Shown here piece by piece: positions 52,807-61,545 of a stretch of DNA of 64,000 nt. The first letter of the stretch is position 1. Each line of letters begins with the position of its first letter. The notes below the pieces were generated by a model. The model was given only the letters and a program-made list of their open reading frames with translations. It was not told the origin of the DNA and made no database searches. The stretch comes from CAZEER01 sp964586315 (GTDB taxonomy: Bacteria > Fidelibacterota > Marinisomatia > Marinisomatales > UBA1611). The DNA is taken from the NCBI GenBank assembly GCA_964586315.1, contig CAZPHE010000003.1:1-64000 (forward strand), given 5' to 3'. The translations under genes and the position numbers were made by a program.

Positions 52807-53622
52807 TTAAGTTTTATCTACACGTTTCATAGATAATAACATTTGGTCTTTATTGGTCTCAAACCCGATAAATCGCCTTCCAGATTTCTTACATGCAACC
52901 CCAACATCACCAACCCGCATAAACGGGTCCAAAATCCAATTTAAATTAAAACTGCTTGATTCTATTATTTTTGAAAATAACGGTTGCGGATAACGACCTC
53001 CTTCATCAACAATCTTAGGTATATCCAACCAGAGGTTCGATTCTAAAAAATCATCATTTAATTTTTTGATTGTATTAACACCTACAGGATGCTGTTTAAA
53101 TAAAAATTCATTGGTTTTTGTTGCAAACCAAATATCAGAAGTCTCATTTAACCAAGTATCATTTTCATTATTTGATAAATAGTTACGCCAAATTATTCTG
53201 GATTGGATAATAAAAACATTATGCAATAATCCGTGATACATACCTGAATATTCCCAAGGAGAAAAAATATAGAGAGAGCCTGTATTTTTTAAAACACGAT
53301 ATGCTTCACAAAGCCATGAATGATTCCATTGATAATATTCTTGTAGAGTAGCACTTTGACTTATTTCTATGCTTGTATCCCAATTGTCTTTTGGTGGATC
53401 AGCTATAATTAAGTCAATTGATTCATCAGGCAATTGTTTCAGCCCATCTAAACATTTAGTAAGAAACATTCCTTCTGACATATTATCTAAATTCATTTTG
53501 ATGTCTTCTACAGTTCGAATTGCAGGAAGATATTTGTTTAAGTCCTCAATCGTTAAACCAGGAAATGTTTCCAGAGGATTGGTAAATGAAGAAATATTGT
53601 GCTTCTCTGGGGTATGTGCCAT
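52807..53622 (-). CDS. Orphan DNA methyltransferase-like protein (beta class), diverged motifs
   Basis: The 271-residue protein has the order of a beta-class amino-methyltransferase: catalytic motif IV first, SAM-binding motif I last. Motif IV reads 'LIIADPPKDNWD', with Lys where Tyr/Phe is normal (DPPY). Motif I reads 'WILDPFMRVGDVGVACKKSG', where active enzymes have 'DPFMGSGTTG'. 'RRFIGFETNKDQ' supplies the acidic residue. No restriction enzyme is nearby. It stands in a housekeeping operon between yqeY and a deoxynucleoside kinase. Activity may be altered or lost, or it may act on a different target. Confidence 0.8.
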   Translation of the reverse strand: MAHTPEKHNISSFTNPLETFPGLTIEDLNKYLPAIRTVEDIKMNLDNMSEGMFLTKCLDGLKQLPDESIDLIIADPPKDNWDTSIEISQSATLQEYYQWNHSWLCEAYRVLKNTGSLYIFSPWEYSGMYHGLLHNVFIIQSRIIWRNYLSNNENDTWLNETSDIWFATKTNEFLFKQHPVGVNTIKKLNDDFLESNLWLDIPKIVDEGGRYPQPLFSKIIESSSFNLNWILDPFMRVGDVGVACKKSGRRFIGFETNKDQMLLSMKRVDKT

Positions 53623-53641
53623 TTCAAAATTTAGGAATTAT

Positions 53642-54271
53642 TTATATTCTCTCCAGAATCTTATTCTCAATATCTTTTAACTGTTTACTATCATTAAAAA
53701 TATCAAAATTATCCGTTTCAACAATTAACACTGGATAATTATTCTCTTCTTGAATCCATTTATCATATGAAATATTGAGGCTATGAAGATATTCAGTATT
53801 AATTTTTTTTTCATAATTTCTACCTCTCATTTTTATTCTGTTTAATAGAGTATCTGTTGATGCCTTGAGGTATATAATTAAATCTGGGTTTTTAAGAAAT
53901 GATATCATAGTAGAAACTAAACCATGATAATTTTCCCAATCTCTTTTTGTCATTTTACCCATTTCATGTAAATTTTTTGCAAAAATTTTTATGTCCTCAT
54001 ATATTGTTCTGTCTTGAACTACACCTTTTTTCATTTTCGACATTTGCTGATGCATTTTAAACCTTTTATGTAAAAAATAAATTTGAAGATTAAAGCTCCA
54101 GCGTTTCATATCACCATAGAAATCTTTTAGATAAGGGTTATCTGAAACAGATTCATAGAACGGAACAAAACCAAGGCGTTGTGATAATAATTGAGTAAAA
54201 GTAGTTTTACCTACCCCGATATTGCCTGCGAAACCAATAAACGGATACGTTTGTTTTTTTGATTTTACCAT
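53642..54271 (-). CDS. Deoxynucleoside kinase (dAK/dGK/dCK family)
   Basis: This enzyme phosphorylates deoxynucleosides to dNMPs. The P-loop is 'GFAGNIGVGKTTFTQLL' (Lys22), the catalytic/sugar-binding Glu is in 'VPFYESVSDNPYLKDFY', the DRS-like motif is 'GVVQDRTIYEDIK', and the LID Arg cluster is 'NRIKMRGRNYEKK'. At 209 residues it has normal length. As first gene of the eight-gene minus-strand operon it sits upstream of DNA primase, so precursor supply and replication genes are co-transcribed. Confidence 0.92.
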   Translation of the reverse strand: MVKSKKQTYPFIGFAGNIGVGKTTFTQLLSQRLGFVPFYESVSDNPYLKDFYGDMKRWSFNLQIYFLHKRFKMHQQMSKMKKGVVQDRTIYEDIKIFAKNLHEMGKMTKRDWENYHGLVSTMISFLKNPDLIIYLKASTDTLLNRIKMRGRNYEKKINTEYLHSLNISYDKWIQEENNYPVLIVETDNFDIFNDSKQLKDIENKILERI

Positions 54272-54350
54272 TCCAAAAAATATAACTATAAAAATTATCG
54301 AAAGGAATGTTTTATGGATGCTTTAAAAAAATTTTGCAATTTTAAGGGGT

Positions 54351-54779
54351 ATGAAAACTGTTCAAAAAATCCTTTTTGTGTGTACCGGAAATAGTTGTCG
54401 GTCTCAAATGGCAGAAGGCCTCATGAAACATATAGCAGGAAATAGTTTTGATATTTATAGTGCTGGTAGTGATCCTACTCGTCTTCACCCTAACGCTATA
54501 ACCGTTATGAAAGAATTAAATATTGATATTTCCCACCATACTTCTGATAGTATAGATTGCTATATGAAAATGGACATTGATATTGTTATTACTGTTTGCG
54601 ACAATGCAAAACAAGTATGTCCAGTTTTTCCTGGGAGTGTTCAACGAATTCATTGGAGTATAAAAGACCCTTTTGATGGATGGAATGAGGACAGTAAACA
54701 ATTAATGAACTTTAGAGAAACAAGACAAAATATTAAAACTAGTATTCTAGAGTTTTTAAATGACTGGGAGGAGTCATGA
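54351..54779 (+). CDS. arsC: Arsenate reductase, thioredoxin-coupled type
   Basis: The 142-residue protein has the low-molecular-weight phosphatase fold. The P-loop is 'VCTGNSCRSQMAEG' (Cys11 to Arg17), the resolving cysteines are Cys83 and Cys90 in 'ITVCDNAKQVCPVFPG', and the acid Asp107 is in 'IKDPFDGW'. The two extra cysteines distinguish arsenate reductase from protein tyrosine phosphatase. No arsB or arsR is nearby. The stop overlaps the next start (ATGA). Confidence 0.93.
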   Translation: MKTVQKILFVCTGNSCRSQMAEGLMKHIAGNSFDIYSAGSDPTRLHPNAITVMKELNIDISHHTSDSIDCYMKMDIDIVITVCDNAKQVCPVFPGSVQRIHWSIKDPFDGWNEDSKQLMNFRETRQNIKTSILEFLNDWEES

Positions 54780-55318
54780 ATAAAAAAAATATCTTAAATA
54801 CCCTGTTTTTTCTGTCTTTTTTATGCGGTGGAGAAATATCTGTTTCTATTTCAGAAGATTTGGTGAATGATTACTTATTATTAATTGGTGATCATGAAAT
54901 ACCAAGAGGAAAAAAAGGTGATCAAGCTATGTGGTCTATTAAAAATCCTCATGTGAAATTTGAACATGGCTCAGCTGAATTTGTCACTACGGTTATCTTT
55001 AAAAAAGGCAAAACAAATATAAAAAAAAGTATAAAAAAAAGTATTTTCGTTGAATATAGTTTCGATGATAATGTAATTAATTTAGTTATTCAAGAGCCCA
55101 TTGTAAAAATGGAACGTAAAGGTAAAATTTATGGTAAAATGGATCTTAGTATGTTCTATCAACAAGGATTACAATTTCAAGGACCTAAACCAAAAAACGA
55201 TTCAATTAAATTCAATACAGCAAAGGGTAAGATCAAAGTAGATATGAACTTAAAAAAATCAATAATCTATTTTGAAGATGGGGTTGTCCGAGTTGCAATT
55301 GATTTAAATTATAAATAA
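54776..55318 (+). CDS. Exported protein of unknown function
   Basis: The head 'KKNILNTLFFLSFLCGGE' is a signal peptide. The 180-residue product is a run of beta-strands with many lysines and alternating hydrophobic residues ('NVINLVIQEPIVKMERKGK', 'GVVRVAIDLNYK'), like a lipid-binding SMP/DUF-type sandwich. No family is assigned. It overlaps arsC by four bases, but a link to arsenate is not evident. Confidence 0.6.
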   Translation: MNKKNILNTLFFLSFLCGGEISVSISEDLVNDYLLLIGDHEIPRGKKGDQAMWSIKNPHVKFEHGSAEFVTTVIFKKGKTNIKKSIKKSIFVEYSFDDNVINLVIQEPIVKMERKGKIYGKMDLSMFYQQGLQFQGPKPKNDSIKFNTAKGKIKVDMNLKKSIIYFEDGVVRVAIDLNYK

Positions 55319-55362
55319 TCTATAATCTCCTATATAGAATCAATTAAGTTTTTAAAACTAAC

Positions 55363-56241
55363 GTGAAAATATTAATGTCAAAACTTCCTCCTTCAGGATG
55401 GTGGCATAGCGGCATACCAAAATATGATGATAATCCTGCTATGGTGGAAGGAGCCATACCAGATTTAAATTTACTAAATGAGGAAAGACTAGCTTTAATT
55501 TCAATAATAAAAAATATTGGACATGATGTATTAGAACTAGACTTTCCAAAAAAATTAGATCAAAATAATCCTAGGCATGATTTCATATTTATTAGAGATT
55601 CTTTTATTTCTAATCAAAATGGAACTGCCACTATCCTTAGGGCGGGAGAACCATCAAGAAGAATCGAAAATAGTATTATTAAACAATTCCTTGAATCTTT
55701 AGGAATGAAAATCAATCAAATCCCTGATCGTCCTGGAGTGCGTGCAGATGGAGGCGAATTTTATTATTGTGCAAAACAAAAAATATTATTTAGTGGAATC
55801 CAGAGAAATACTAAAATCGGAGTAGAATACGTTGCTAAAGCCCTCGACGTTAATGAATTAATTATACTAGAAGGAAGAGGATATCACCTAGATACTTTTT
55901 TTACACCTTGTTTAGATAAAAATGGAATCATAGCTGCCCTAATTATTTGCACCGCAGTTTTAGAAAATAATTCCAAAAAAAATCTATATAAATTTGCTGA
56001 TGGTAACAACCTCCCAATATTTGATATCCCAATAAACGATGCGATTGGCACAACAAGGGAAATCGGGACATTTGCTGCCAATGCTTTGCCCTTACCAGGA
56101 GTCCTTATTAGACCAAATTATTTTTCAGATCCTTCCATTGATGAACAACTTATAAATCTTGGTATTAATAGAATTATAACACCAACCAGTCAATTCCAAC
56201 TTAGCGGAGGATCAATTCATTGCATTACTAATGAATTGTAA
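55363..56241 (+). CDS. Dimethylarginine dimethylaminohydrolase-like (amidinotransferase superfamily)
   Basis: The GTG start gives 292 residues with the pentein fold. Catalytic residues visible are Asp79 ('FIRDSFIS'), Glu132 ('ADGGEFYY'), His175 ('GRGYHLDTFFTP') and the nucleophile Cys287 five residues from the end ('GGSIHCITNEL'). This layout matches DDAH and arginine-deiminase relatives, which hydrolyse a guanidine group. The substrate could be methylarginine or free arginine. It stands alone behind a short gap. Confidence 0.88.
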   Translation: MKILMSKLPPSGWWHSGIPKYDDNPAMVEGAIPDLNLLNEERLALISIIKNIGHDVLELDFPKKLDQNNPRHDFIFIRDSFISNQNGTATILRAGEPSRRIENSIIKQFLESLGMKINQIPDRPGVRADGGEFYYCAKQKILFSGIQRNTKIGVEYVAKALDVNELIILEGRGYHLDTFFTPCLDKNGIIAALIICTAVLENNSKKNLYKFADGNNLPIFDIPINDAIGTTREIGTFAANALPLPGVLIRPNYFSDPSIDEQLINLGINRIITPTSQFQLSGGSIHCITNEL

Positions 56242-56280
56242 AATAGGAAAGAACCAAAAAACTTGTACAATTCAATTTAC

Positions 56281-56982
56281 CTAAATTCCCATACCAAGTC
56301 TAAAATTCAAACTTCCAAAACCATTGGCATCTGGGACAAGATCATCAGCAAGCGTATGCCTATAGAAAAGAAAAGTATCAATCATTAGGACTTTAAACTG
56401 TAAGCCTGCTTGGACATGCAAACCTGATGCTTCGATTTTATTGTCTTTTAAAAATTTTACTATATCATCCTCACTAAAATTTGTTGGATCATCCGCTAGA
56501 TTTCCACCCATCAAATCTTCCATCAAATCTATTGTCATCAACGGTGTAACCACATGCTGGTTATAACCACCACCATAAAATAATTTTGCCTTTGCAAGAA
56601 AAGGAATTCCTAATCCAAGTAGTTTTTTACGAATCGTAAAATAGGATGAAGCACTACCCCAGGCAAATTCATACGGCCCTATCTCAGTAGGGTTATTAAA
56701 ACCAAAATCATAGGTTTGACCTATCAAGTTAATATCTGCTTCAAGATCAATGAACGGTATTGCATCAATGTATATATGTCCACCAAATACAAATGGGTTG
56801 GAAAATTCTGCTGTTGTCATCATGGCAGTGCCCACTACAATTTCACCAGCCATAAGATCTCTTGTAGATTCTTTTGCACCAACAGTAATAAAACCTTGAC
56901 CTAATTGTAAACCAAATCCACCAATAGCAAAAATATTTAAGGGCATTATACCAATTAATAGAGCGTAAACTAATTTTTTCAT
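56281..56982 (-). CDS. Outer-membrane beta-barrel-like protein of unknown function
   Basis: The signal peptide is 'KKLVYALLIGIMPLNIFA'. The mature 215 residues are Gly- and aromatic-rich strands, such as 'GGFGLQLGQGFITVGAKES' and 'SASSYFTIRKKLLGLGIPFL', and the protein ends 'GFGSLNFRLGMGI'. This fits a 10- to 12-strand outer-membrane barrel. No family is recognised. It converges with the DDAH-like gene. Confidence 0.65.
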   Translation of the reverse strand: MKKLVYALLIGIMPLNIFAIGGFGLQLGQGFITVGAKESTRDLMAGEIVVGTAMMTTAEFSNPFVFGGHIYIDAIPFIDLEADINLIGQTYDFGFNNPTEIGPYEFAWGSASSYFTIRKKLLGLGIPFLAKAKLFYGGGYNQHVVTPLMTIDLMEDLMGGNLADDPTNFSEDDIVKFLKDNKIEASGLHVQAGLQFKVLMIDTFLFYRHTLADDLVPDANGFGSLNFRLGMGI

Positions 56983-57104
56983 TTGTATTCCTTATTTTAT
57001 CTATAAAAAATTTTTATCAAGTTTACATTAAGTCTTTGCATGAAGCAAATCACTCATTGATAAGGCACCTTAGGGTTAAATAAATTGCACCGTAAAAATC
57101 CTTC

Positions 57105-59360
57105 ATGATCAGAAACTTTACATTAATTTTTATAATCGCATTTGCGAGCATCTTTTCACAGGATGTTTTGTGGCCGACTAAACTAGGCAAACTGTTTTCA
57201 TCTAATTTTGGAGAAAATCGAGACGATCATTTTCATATGGGATTAGATATTAAAACAAATGGGAAAGTTGGCATGGAAGTGCTTGCAGTTGAAGATGGTT
57301 ACATCAGTCGTATAAGATCGGATTATAATGGGTATGGTAAAGCAATATACCAACGCACCATATCAGGGCATGAAGTAGTTTATGGGCATCTAGAATCATT
57401 TACTCCTGTTATGGAAAAAATTTGGAGGCTGCAACAAGCAAAACGACTTAGCTACAATGTAGATGCACAGTTTGCTTCGCGAGATTTTCAAATAAAAAAG
57501 GGTGACTTAATTGGATTCTCCGGTAATACTGGTAATTCATATGCTCCTCATATCCATTTTGAATACAGATCTAGTAAAAGTGAGCCATTAAATCCTCTAG
57601 TAATGGCTTTTGACCTTCCAGATAATACAATGCCAATAGCAAAAAAATTAGCAGTCGTACCAATCTCTCAAAATGCATTAATAAATGCAAGCCCTCTTAC
57701 ACAAATATTTCCATTATTTCGTGATAAAGGTGGAATCTACCATTTTGCAGATACCATTAGTGTCTTTGGAGAATTTGGATTTGCCATCCAAGCTATTGAT
57801 AAACGTGAAGGCACCAAAAATAAATACCAAGTTCACAGGATAGAATTAATCATAAATGGTCAACCAGAATTTGAATTAAACTATACTAAGATTCCATTTA
57901 ATCAAGGTAAACATGCTAAAACAATTATTCAATATGATTTGGAAAGGAAAAATTTAGGAGAATTCAAAAAACTATATCGGTTAGCTGAGCATAAAAAAAC
58001 ATCAATTCATGCTTTAGAAAACTCTGGCATTTTAGGACTTCCACCAGGATTCCATACCGTAGTAATCTATATATATGATGCATTTGGAAATAAAACAACT
58101 GTAAAAGGTATCGTTGCAGGTACATTTCCTATGACCCTTGAAACTGAAGAAGTTTTTCGAGATGAAAAATTTTTAACACTAGCTTTGATTCCCCGTAGAG
58201 GGGGACTTCCTCTTCGTGATGCAGTCATTTATAATTTTACACCTTATGGTTTTGCTGATCAAAAAATAGATGTTCTTAATCTTGAACGAGTTAAAAAAGA
58301 TCTGCATGTTACTCTTCCTTTATCATCAGTAAAAAATAGGATACTACAGATAATTGGGATAAATCAATTAGGTGGTATGGTAAATCCATATCATTGGACC
58401 GATATAAAAACAAAAATTAATATCCTAGATGTGCATCCTAACTTGAAAATTTCTAGTACTGAGCGAGGATTGTTTTTTCAAATAGATCTAGATCATTATG
58501 CTCCAGCTCGTGCAACACTTCGACTTGCAAATGATAATACTTTTATGTCTTATTCAATGACACAAATTCAACCTTGTACTTACTTATCTGATAAACTTTC
58601 CCATAATATTGTTCAAGAAATGAAGTATGTTGATGTTGAATTAACGAATAAAGATTTATCACGACAAACACGATTTCATTATTCTCTGGAATTTGTAGGA
58701 CCCGGTAAAGAAAATTATATTTTTTCTAATGATAGAAACTGTTCTATTAAAACCTTACCGGGGACTTTTTATCAAGAAAATGTTGTGTGGATAGACCAAG
58801 TAACAGAATTTGCTCCAGTTAATAAAGGTTTTCATTTTTCTTCGGTCTATCAATTGCAACCTTATGACTTAGCTCTTAAAGGAAAGTTTCAAATAGGGAT
58901 ACGTTATAGTAATGATTTAGTAGAACATTCAAATCTTGGGATATATTTTTATAACCCAAAAGAGCAGGACTGGATTTATATTAATACTACAAATAATCAT
59001 CGGAAATTAATTCTAACCGCAGAAATGGAAACTTTGGATGCTGTTACTATAATACAAGATTTGGATTCCCCTGTAATAAAAAAAATGTATCCCGGAAATG
59101 GAGGAAGATATCATATTCAAGATATAAATAAAATTTCAATTCAAGTTGATGACTATTTATCTGGGATTGAATCAAATGAGTCATCTTTTGACTTAAAAAT
59201 AAATGAAGTAATTGTTTATCCTGCATACCAACCAATTAAAAAAATTATTTCATATAATCTTGACCAACCTTTGAATGCTGGTTCCCATAAGATTCATTTT
59301 AAAGTGCGAGATAAAATGGGTAATGAATCCGAAAAAACTATTTACTTTTCCACTTATTAG
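57105..59360 (+). CDS. M23 family metallopeptidase, exported, with extra C-terminal domains
   Basis: After the signal peptide ('MIRNFTLIFIIAFASIFSQD') comes a LytM/M23 domain at about residues 40-165. Zinc ligands are His44 and Asp48 ('DDHFHMGLDIKT') and His151 ('SYAPHIHFEYR'), with His95 and His149 as catalytic histidines. Such enzymes cut peptidoglycan crosslinks. The remaining 580 residues are beta-sandwich-like with no known name, longer than common M23 enzymes. The stop overlaps the GTG of the rhomboid gene (TAGTG), so export of the peptidase and rhomboid action may be linked. Confidence 0.88.
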   Translation: MIRNFTLIFIIAFASIFSQDVLWPTKLGKLFSSNFGENRDDHFHMGLDIKTNGKVGMEVLAVEDGYISRIRSDYNGYGKAIYQRTISGHEVVYGHLESFTPVMEKIWRLQQAKRLSYNVDAQFASRDFQIKKGDLIGFSGNTGNSYAPHIHFEYRSSKSEPLNPLVMAFDLPDNTMPIAKKLAVVPISQNALINASPLTQIFPLFRDKGGIYHFADTISVFGEFGFAIQAIDKREGTKNKYQVHRIELIINGQPEFELNYTKIPFNQGKHAKTIIQYDLERKNLGEFKKLYRLAEHKKTSIHALENSGILGLPPGFHTVVIYIYDAFGNKTTVKGIVAGTFPMTLETEEVFRDEKFLTLALIPRRGGLPLRDAVIYNFTPYGFADQKIDVLNLERVKKDLHVTLPLSSVKNRILQIIGINQLGGMVNPYHWTDIKTKINILDVHPNLKISSTERGLFFQIDLDHYAPARATLRLANDNTFMSYSMTQIQPCTYLSDKLSHNIVQEMKYVDVELTNKDLSRQTRFHYSLEFVGPGKENYIFSNDRNCSIKTLPGTFYQENVVWIDQVTEFAPVNKGFHFSSVYQLQPYDLALKGKFQIGIRYSNDLVEHSNLGIYFYNPKEQDWIYINTTNNHRKLILTAEMETLDAVTIIQDLDSPVIKKMYPGNGGRYHIQDINKISIQVDDYLSGIESNESSFDLKINEVIVYPAYQPIKKIISYNLDQPLNAGSHKIHFKVRDKMGNESEKTIYFSTY

Positions 59361-60001
59361 TGTTTTTTCCATATAAAGATGATAACCCCAGGGTGCTTTT
59401 CCCCTTTGTTAATTATGGAATTATTACAATAAATATTCTAATTTTTTTAATATTATTTTTCACTGCATATGAAAAAAATATCTATAGTTATGGATTTATA
59501 CCAAATGAATTCAAAATCATCACAATTTTTACATCTATGTTTATCCATGGTGGAGTGGGACATATTTTAGGTAATATGTGGTTCCTATATATTTTTGGAG
59601 ATAACGTAGAAAGTATTTTAGGACATGTAAAATATTTACTTTTTTATATTTTCTGTGGAATAATTGCTGCAATCGTACAATTTTTTATCGCACCAAACTC
59701 TACAATACCAATGGTTGGAGCTAGTGGAGCTATTGCAGGAATATTAGGTTCTTATATGATCAGTTTTCCCAATGCCCGAGTGCATGTATTAGCAATTATT
59801 TTTATTTTTATAACTACATTTATTGTTCCAGCTCAAATAGTCCTTGGAATATGGTTCTTGATACAATTATCTAGTGGTCTAAGTAGTTTGGGTATTGATA
59901 CAACAGGAGGTATTGCTTGGTTTGCACATATCGGTGGTTTTATTGCAGGAATTGGATCCTTAAAAATTTTTCAAAATTTTCAGATAGAAAAATATGAATA
60001 A
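59360..60001 (+). CDS. Rhomboid family intramembrane serine protease
   Basis: The protein (213 residues, GTG start) has six hydrophobic helices. The nucleophile Ser122 is in 'MVGASGAIAGILGSY' and the catalytic His189 in 'AWFAHIGGFIAG'. The first-loop motif 'HGGVGHILGNMWFLYIFGDN' is also typical. Rhomboids cut substrates inside the membrane. It bridges the peptidase gene and the salvage operon with overlaps at both ends. Confidence 0.95.
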   Translation: MFFPYKDDNPRVLFPFVNYGIITINILIFLILFFTAYEKNIYSYGFIPNEFKIITIFTSMFIHGGVGHILGNMWFLYIFGDNVESILGHVKYLLFYIFCGIIAAIVQFFIAPNSTIPMVGASGAIAGILGSYMISFPNARVHVLAIIFIFITTFIVPAQIVLGIWFLIQLSSGLSSLGIDTTGGIAWFAHIGGFIAGIGSLKIFQNFQIEKYE

Positions 60002-60377
60002 GAATCTAATAAATATGGCAATTGAAATGTGCATGAAATCATATGCGCCTTTTTCAAATTACCATGTTGGTGCTGCTATAGAAACTCAATGTGGAAAAAT
60101 TATAGGTGGGTGCAATGTTGAATCATCAAGTTATGGTCTTACTTGCTGTGCAGAAAGGATTGCATTATTTCGAGCAATCTCTGAAGGTTATACTAATTTT
60201 GTTTCAATGGCTGTTGCAACAAAAAATAGCGTTCTGCCCTGCGGAGCTTGCCGTCAAGTAATTTGGGAATTATGCAATGATATTCCAATTTACATTTGTA
60301 ATATGAATGGCTATGAAAAAACTGTTCTTACATCTGAGATTTTGCCAGATGCTTTTGATAAAACAAAATTAAAATGA
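59994..60377 (+). CDS. cdd: Cytidine deaminase
   Basis: This 127-residue tetramer-type enzyme turns (deoxy)cytidine into (deoxy)uridine. Zinc ligands Cys52, Cys83 and Cys86 and the catalytic Glu54 are in 'SYGLTCCAERIALFRA' and 'LPCGACRQVIWE'. The nucleoside-binding 'GGCNVESSS' is intact. Overlap with the rhomboid gene (8 bases) and with udk (4 bases) places it as first enzyme of the salvage operon. Confidence 0.96.
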   Translation: MNKNLINMAIEMCMKSYAPFSNYHVGAAIETQCGKIIGGCNVESSSYGLTCCAERIALFRAISEGYTNFVSMAVATKNSVLPCGACRQVIWELCNDIPIYICNMNGYEKTVLTSEILPDAFDKTKLK

Positions 60378-60988
60378 ACCCAATTATTATAGCAATTGCT
60401 GGTGGTACAGGTTCTGGGAAAACATTTTTATCAAAAAAAATTGTTGAAGAATATAGCATAAACAAAGTTTTATCGATTGAACAAGATTCATATTATAAAG
60501 ATTTAAAATTTTTATCATATGAAAATCGAATGAAACAAAATTTTGATCATCCTAACTCTATTGATATTACTTTATTAAAAAATCATTTAAAAAGTTTGCT
60601 CAATGGAAACCAAGTAAAAATTCCATTGTACGATTTCACAAAGCATTTAAGAATGGAACAAACAAAAACAGTTAAATGTAAATCCATAATAATTATTGAA
60701 GGAATCCTTGTTTTACATTATCAACAACTCCGTAAATTATATACAATTAAAATTTTTGTAGATACACCCGAAAATATACGTTTTGAAAGACGACTGAAAA
60801 GAGATAAACAAGAGAGGGGTCGAACCCTAAAATCCATCAAGGAACAATATTTTTCTACTGTTAAACCAATGCATGTACAATTTGTTGAACCTTCAAAACA
60901 TCATGCAGACTTGATTATTAAAGGAGTAGATTATAACAATAGAACAATTGATCTAATTAAAGCAAATATCAATTCAATTTCAACATGA
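60374..60988 (+). CDS. udk: Uridine kinase
   Basis: The P-loop is 'IAGGTGSGKTFLSKK', followed by 'IEQDSYYKDL', 'NFDHPNSID' and the LID-type 'RFERRLKRDKQERGRTL'. The 204-residue enzyme phosphorylates uridine and cytidine to UMP and CMP with ATP or GTP. It starts inside the cdd stop region and overlaps tdk by four bases. Confidence 0.95.
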   Translation: MNPIIIAIAGGTGSGKTFLSKKIVEEYSINKVLSIEQDSYYKDLKFLSYENRMKQNFDHPNSIDITLLKNHLKSLLNGNQVKIPLYDFTKHLRMEQTKTVKCKSIIIIEGILVLHYQQLRKLYTIKIFVDTPENIRFERRLKRDKQERGRTLKSIKEQYFSTVKPMHVQFVEPSKHHADLIIKGVDYNNRTIDLIKANINSIST

Positions 60989-61545
60989 CATTAACACCCA
61001 TAGATTCTGGCTGGATAGAAGTTATCTGCGGTAGTATGTTTTCAGGAAAAACTGAAGAATTAATCCGAAGATTAAGACGTGCACAAATTGCCAAATTGTC
61101 TACCGCAATTTTCAAACCAAAAATTGATTCACGATTTAGCGAAGAACATATCGTTAGTCATAATCATGTAAAAATGAAATCCCATATAATTGGAAACCCT
61201 ATGAATATTTTGCATTTAGGCATCAACCATAAAGTAATCGGTATTGATGAAGCTCAATTTTTTAATAACTCTATAATAAATATTTGTAAAGATTTAGCTA
61301 CTAAAGGTAAGCGCGTTATTGTTGCTGGATTAGATAAAGACTATCTTGGTGTACCGTTTGGTCCCATGCCAGAAATAATGTGTGAAGCAGATTACCTTGA
61401 TAAACTACGTGCTATCTGTGTAAAATGCGGTAACCCTTCATCTTATACACAACGAACGTCCTCTGATTCTAATCAAATTGTTATAGGAGAACTTGATAAA
61501 TATGAAGCAAGGTGTCGAAATTGCTTTAGGCCTCCTTTAAAATAA
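60985..61545 (+). CDS. tdk: Thymidine kinase, type II
   Basis: This 186-residue enzyme has P-loop 'ICGSMFSGKTEELIRRL', the base 'GIDEAQFF' with its catalytic acid, and a zinc-binding lasso with two CxxC pairs ('AICVKCGNPSSYTQRT' and 'EARCRNCFRP'). It makes dTMP from thymidine. The overlap with udk and with the transporter gene (TAATG) marks one translation unit. Confidence 0.96.
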   Translation: MTLTPIDSGWIEVICGSMFSGKTEELIRRLRRAQIAKLSTAIFKPKIDSRFSEEHIVSHNHVKMKSHIIGNPMNILHLGINHKVIGIDEAQFFNNSIINICKDLATKGKRVIVAGLDKDYLGVPFGPMPEIMCEADYLDKLRAICVKCGNPSSYTQRTSSDSNQIVIGELDKYEARCRNCFRPPLK

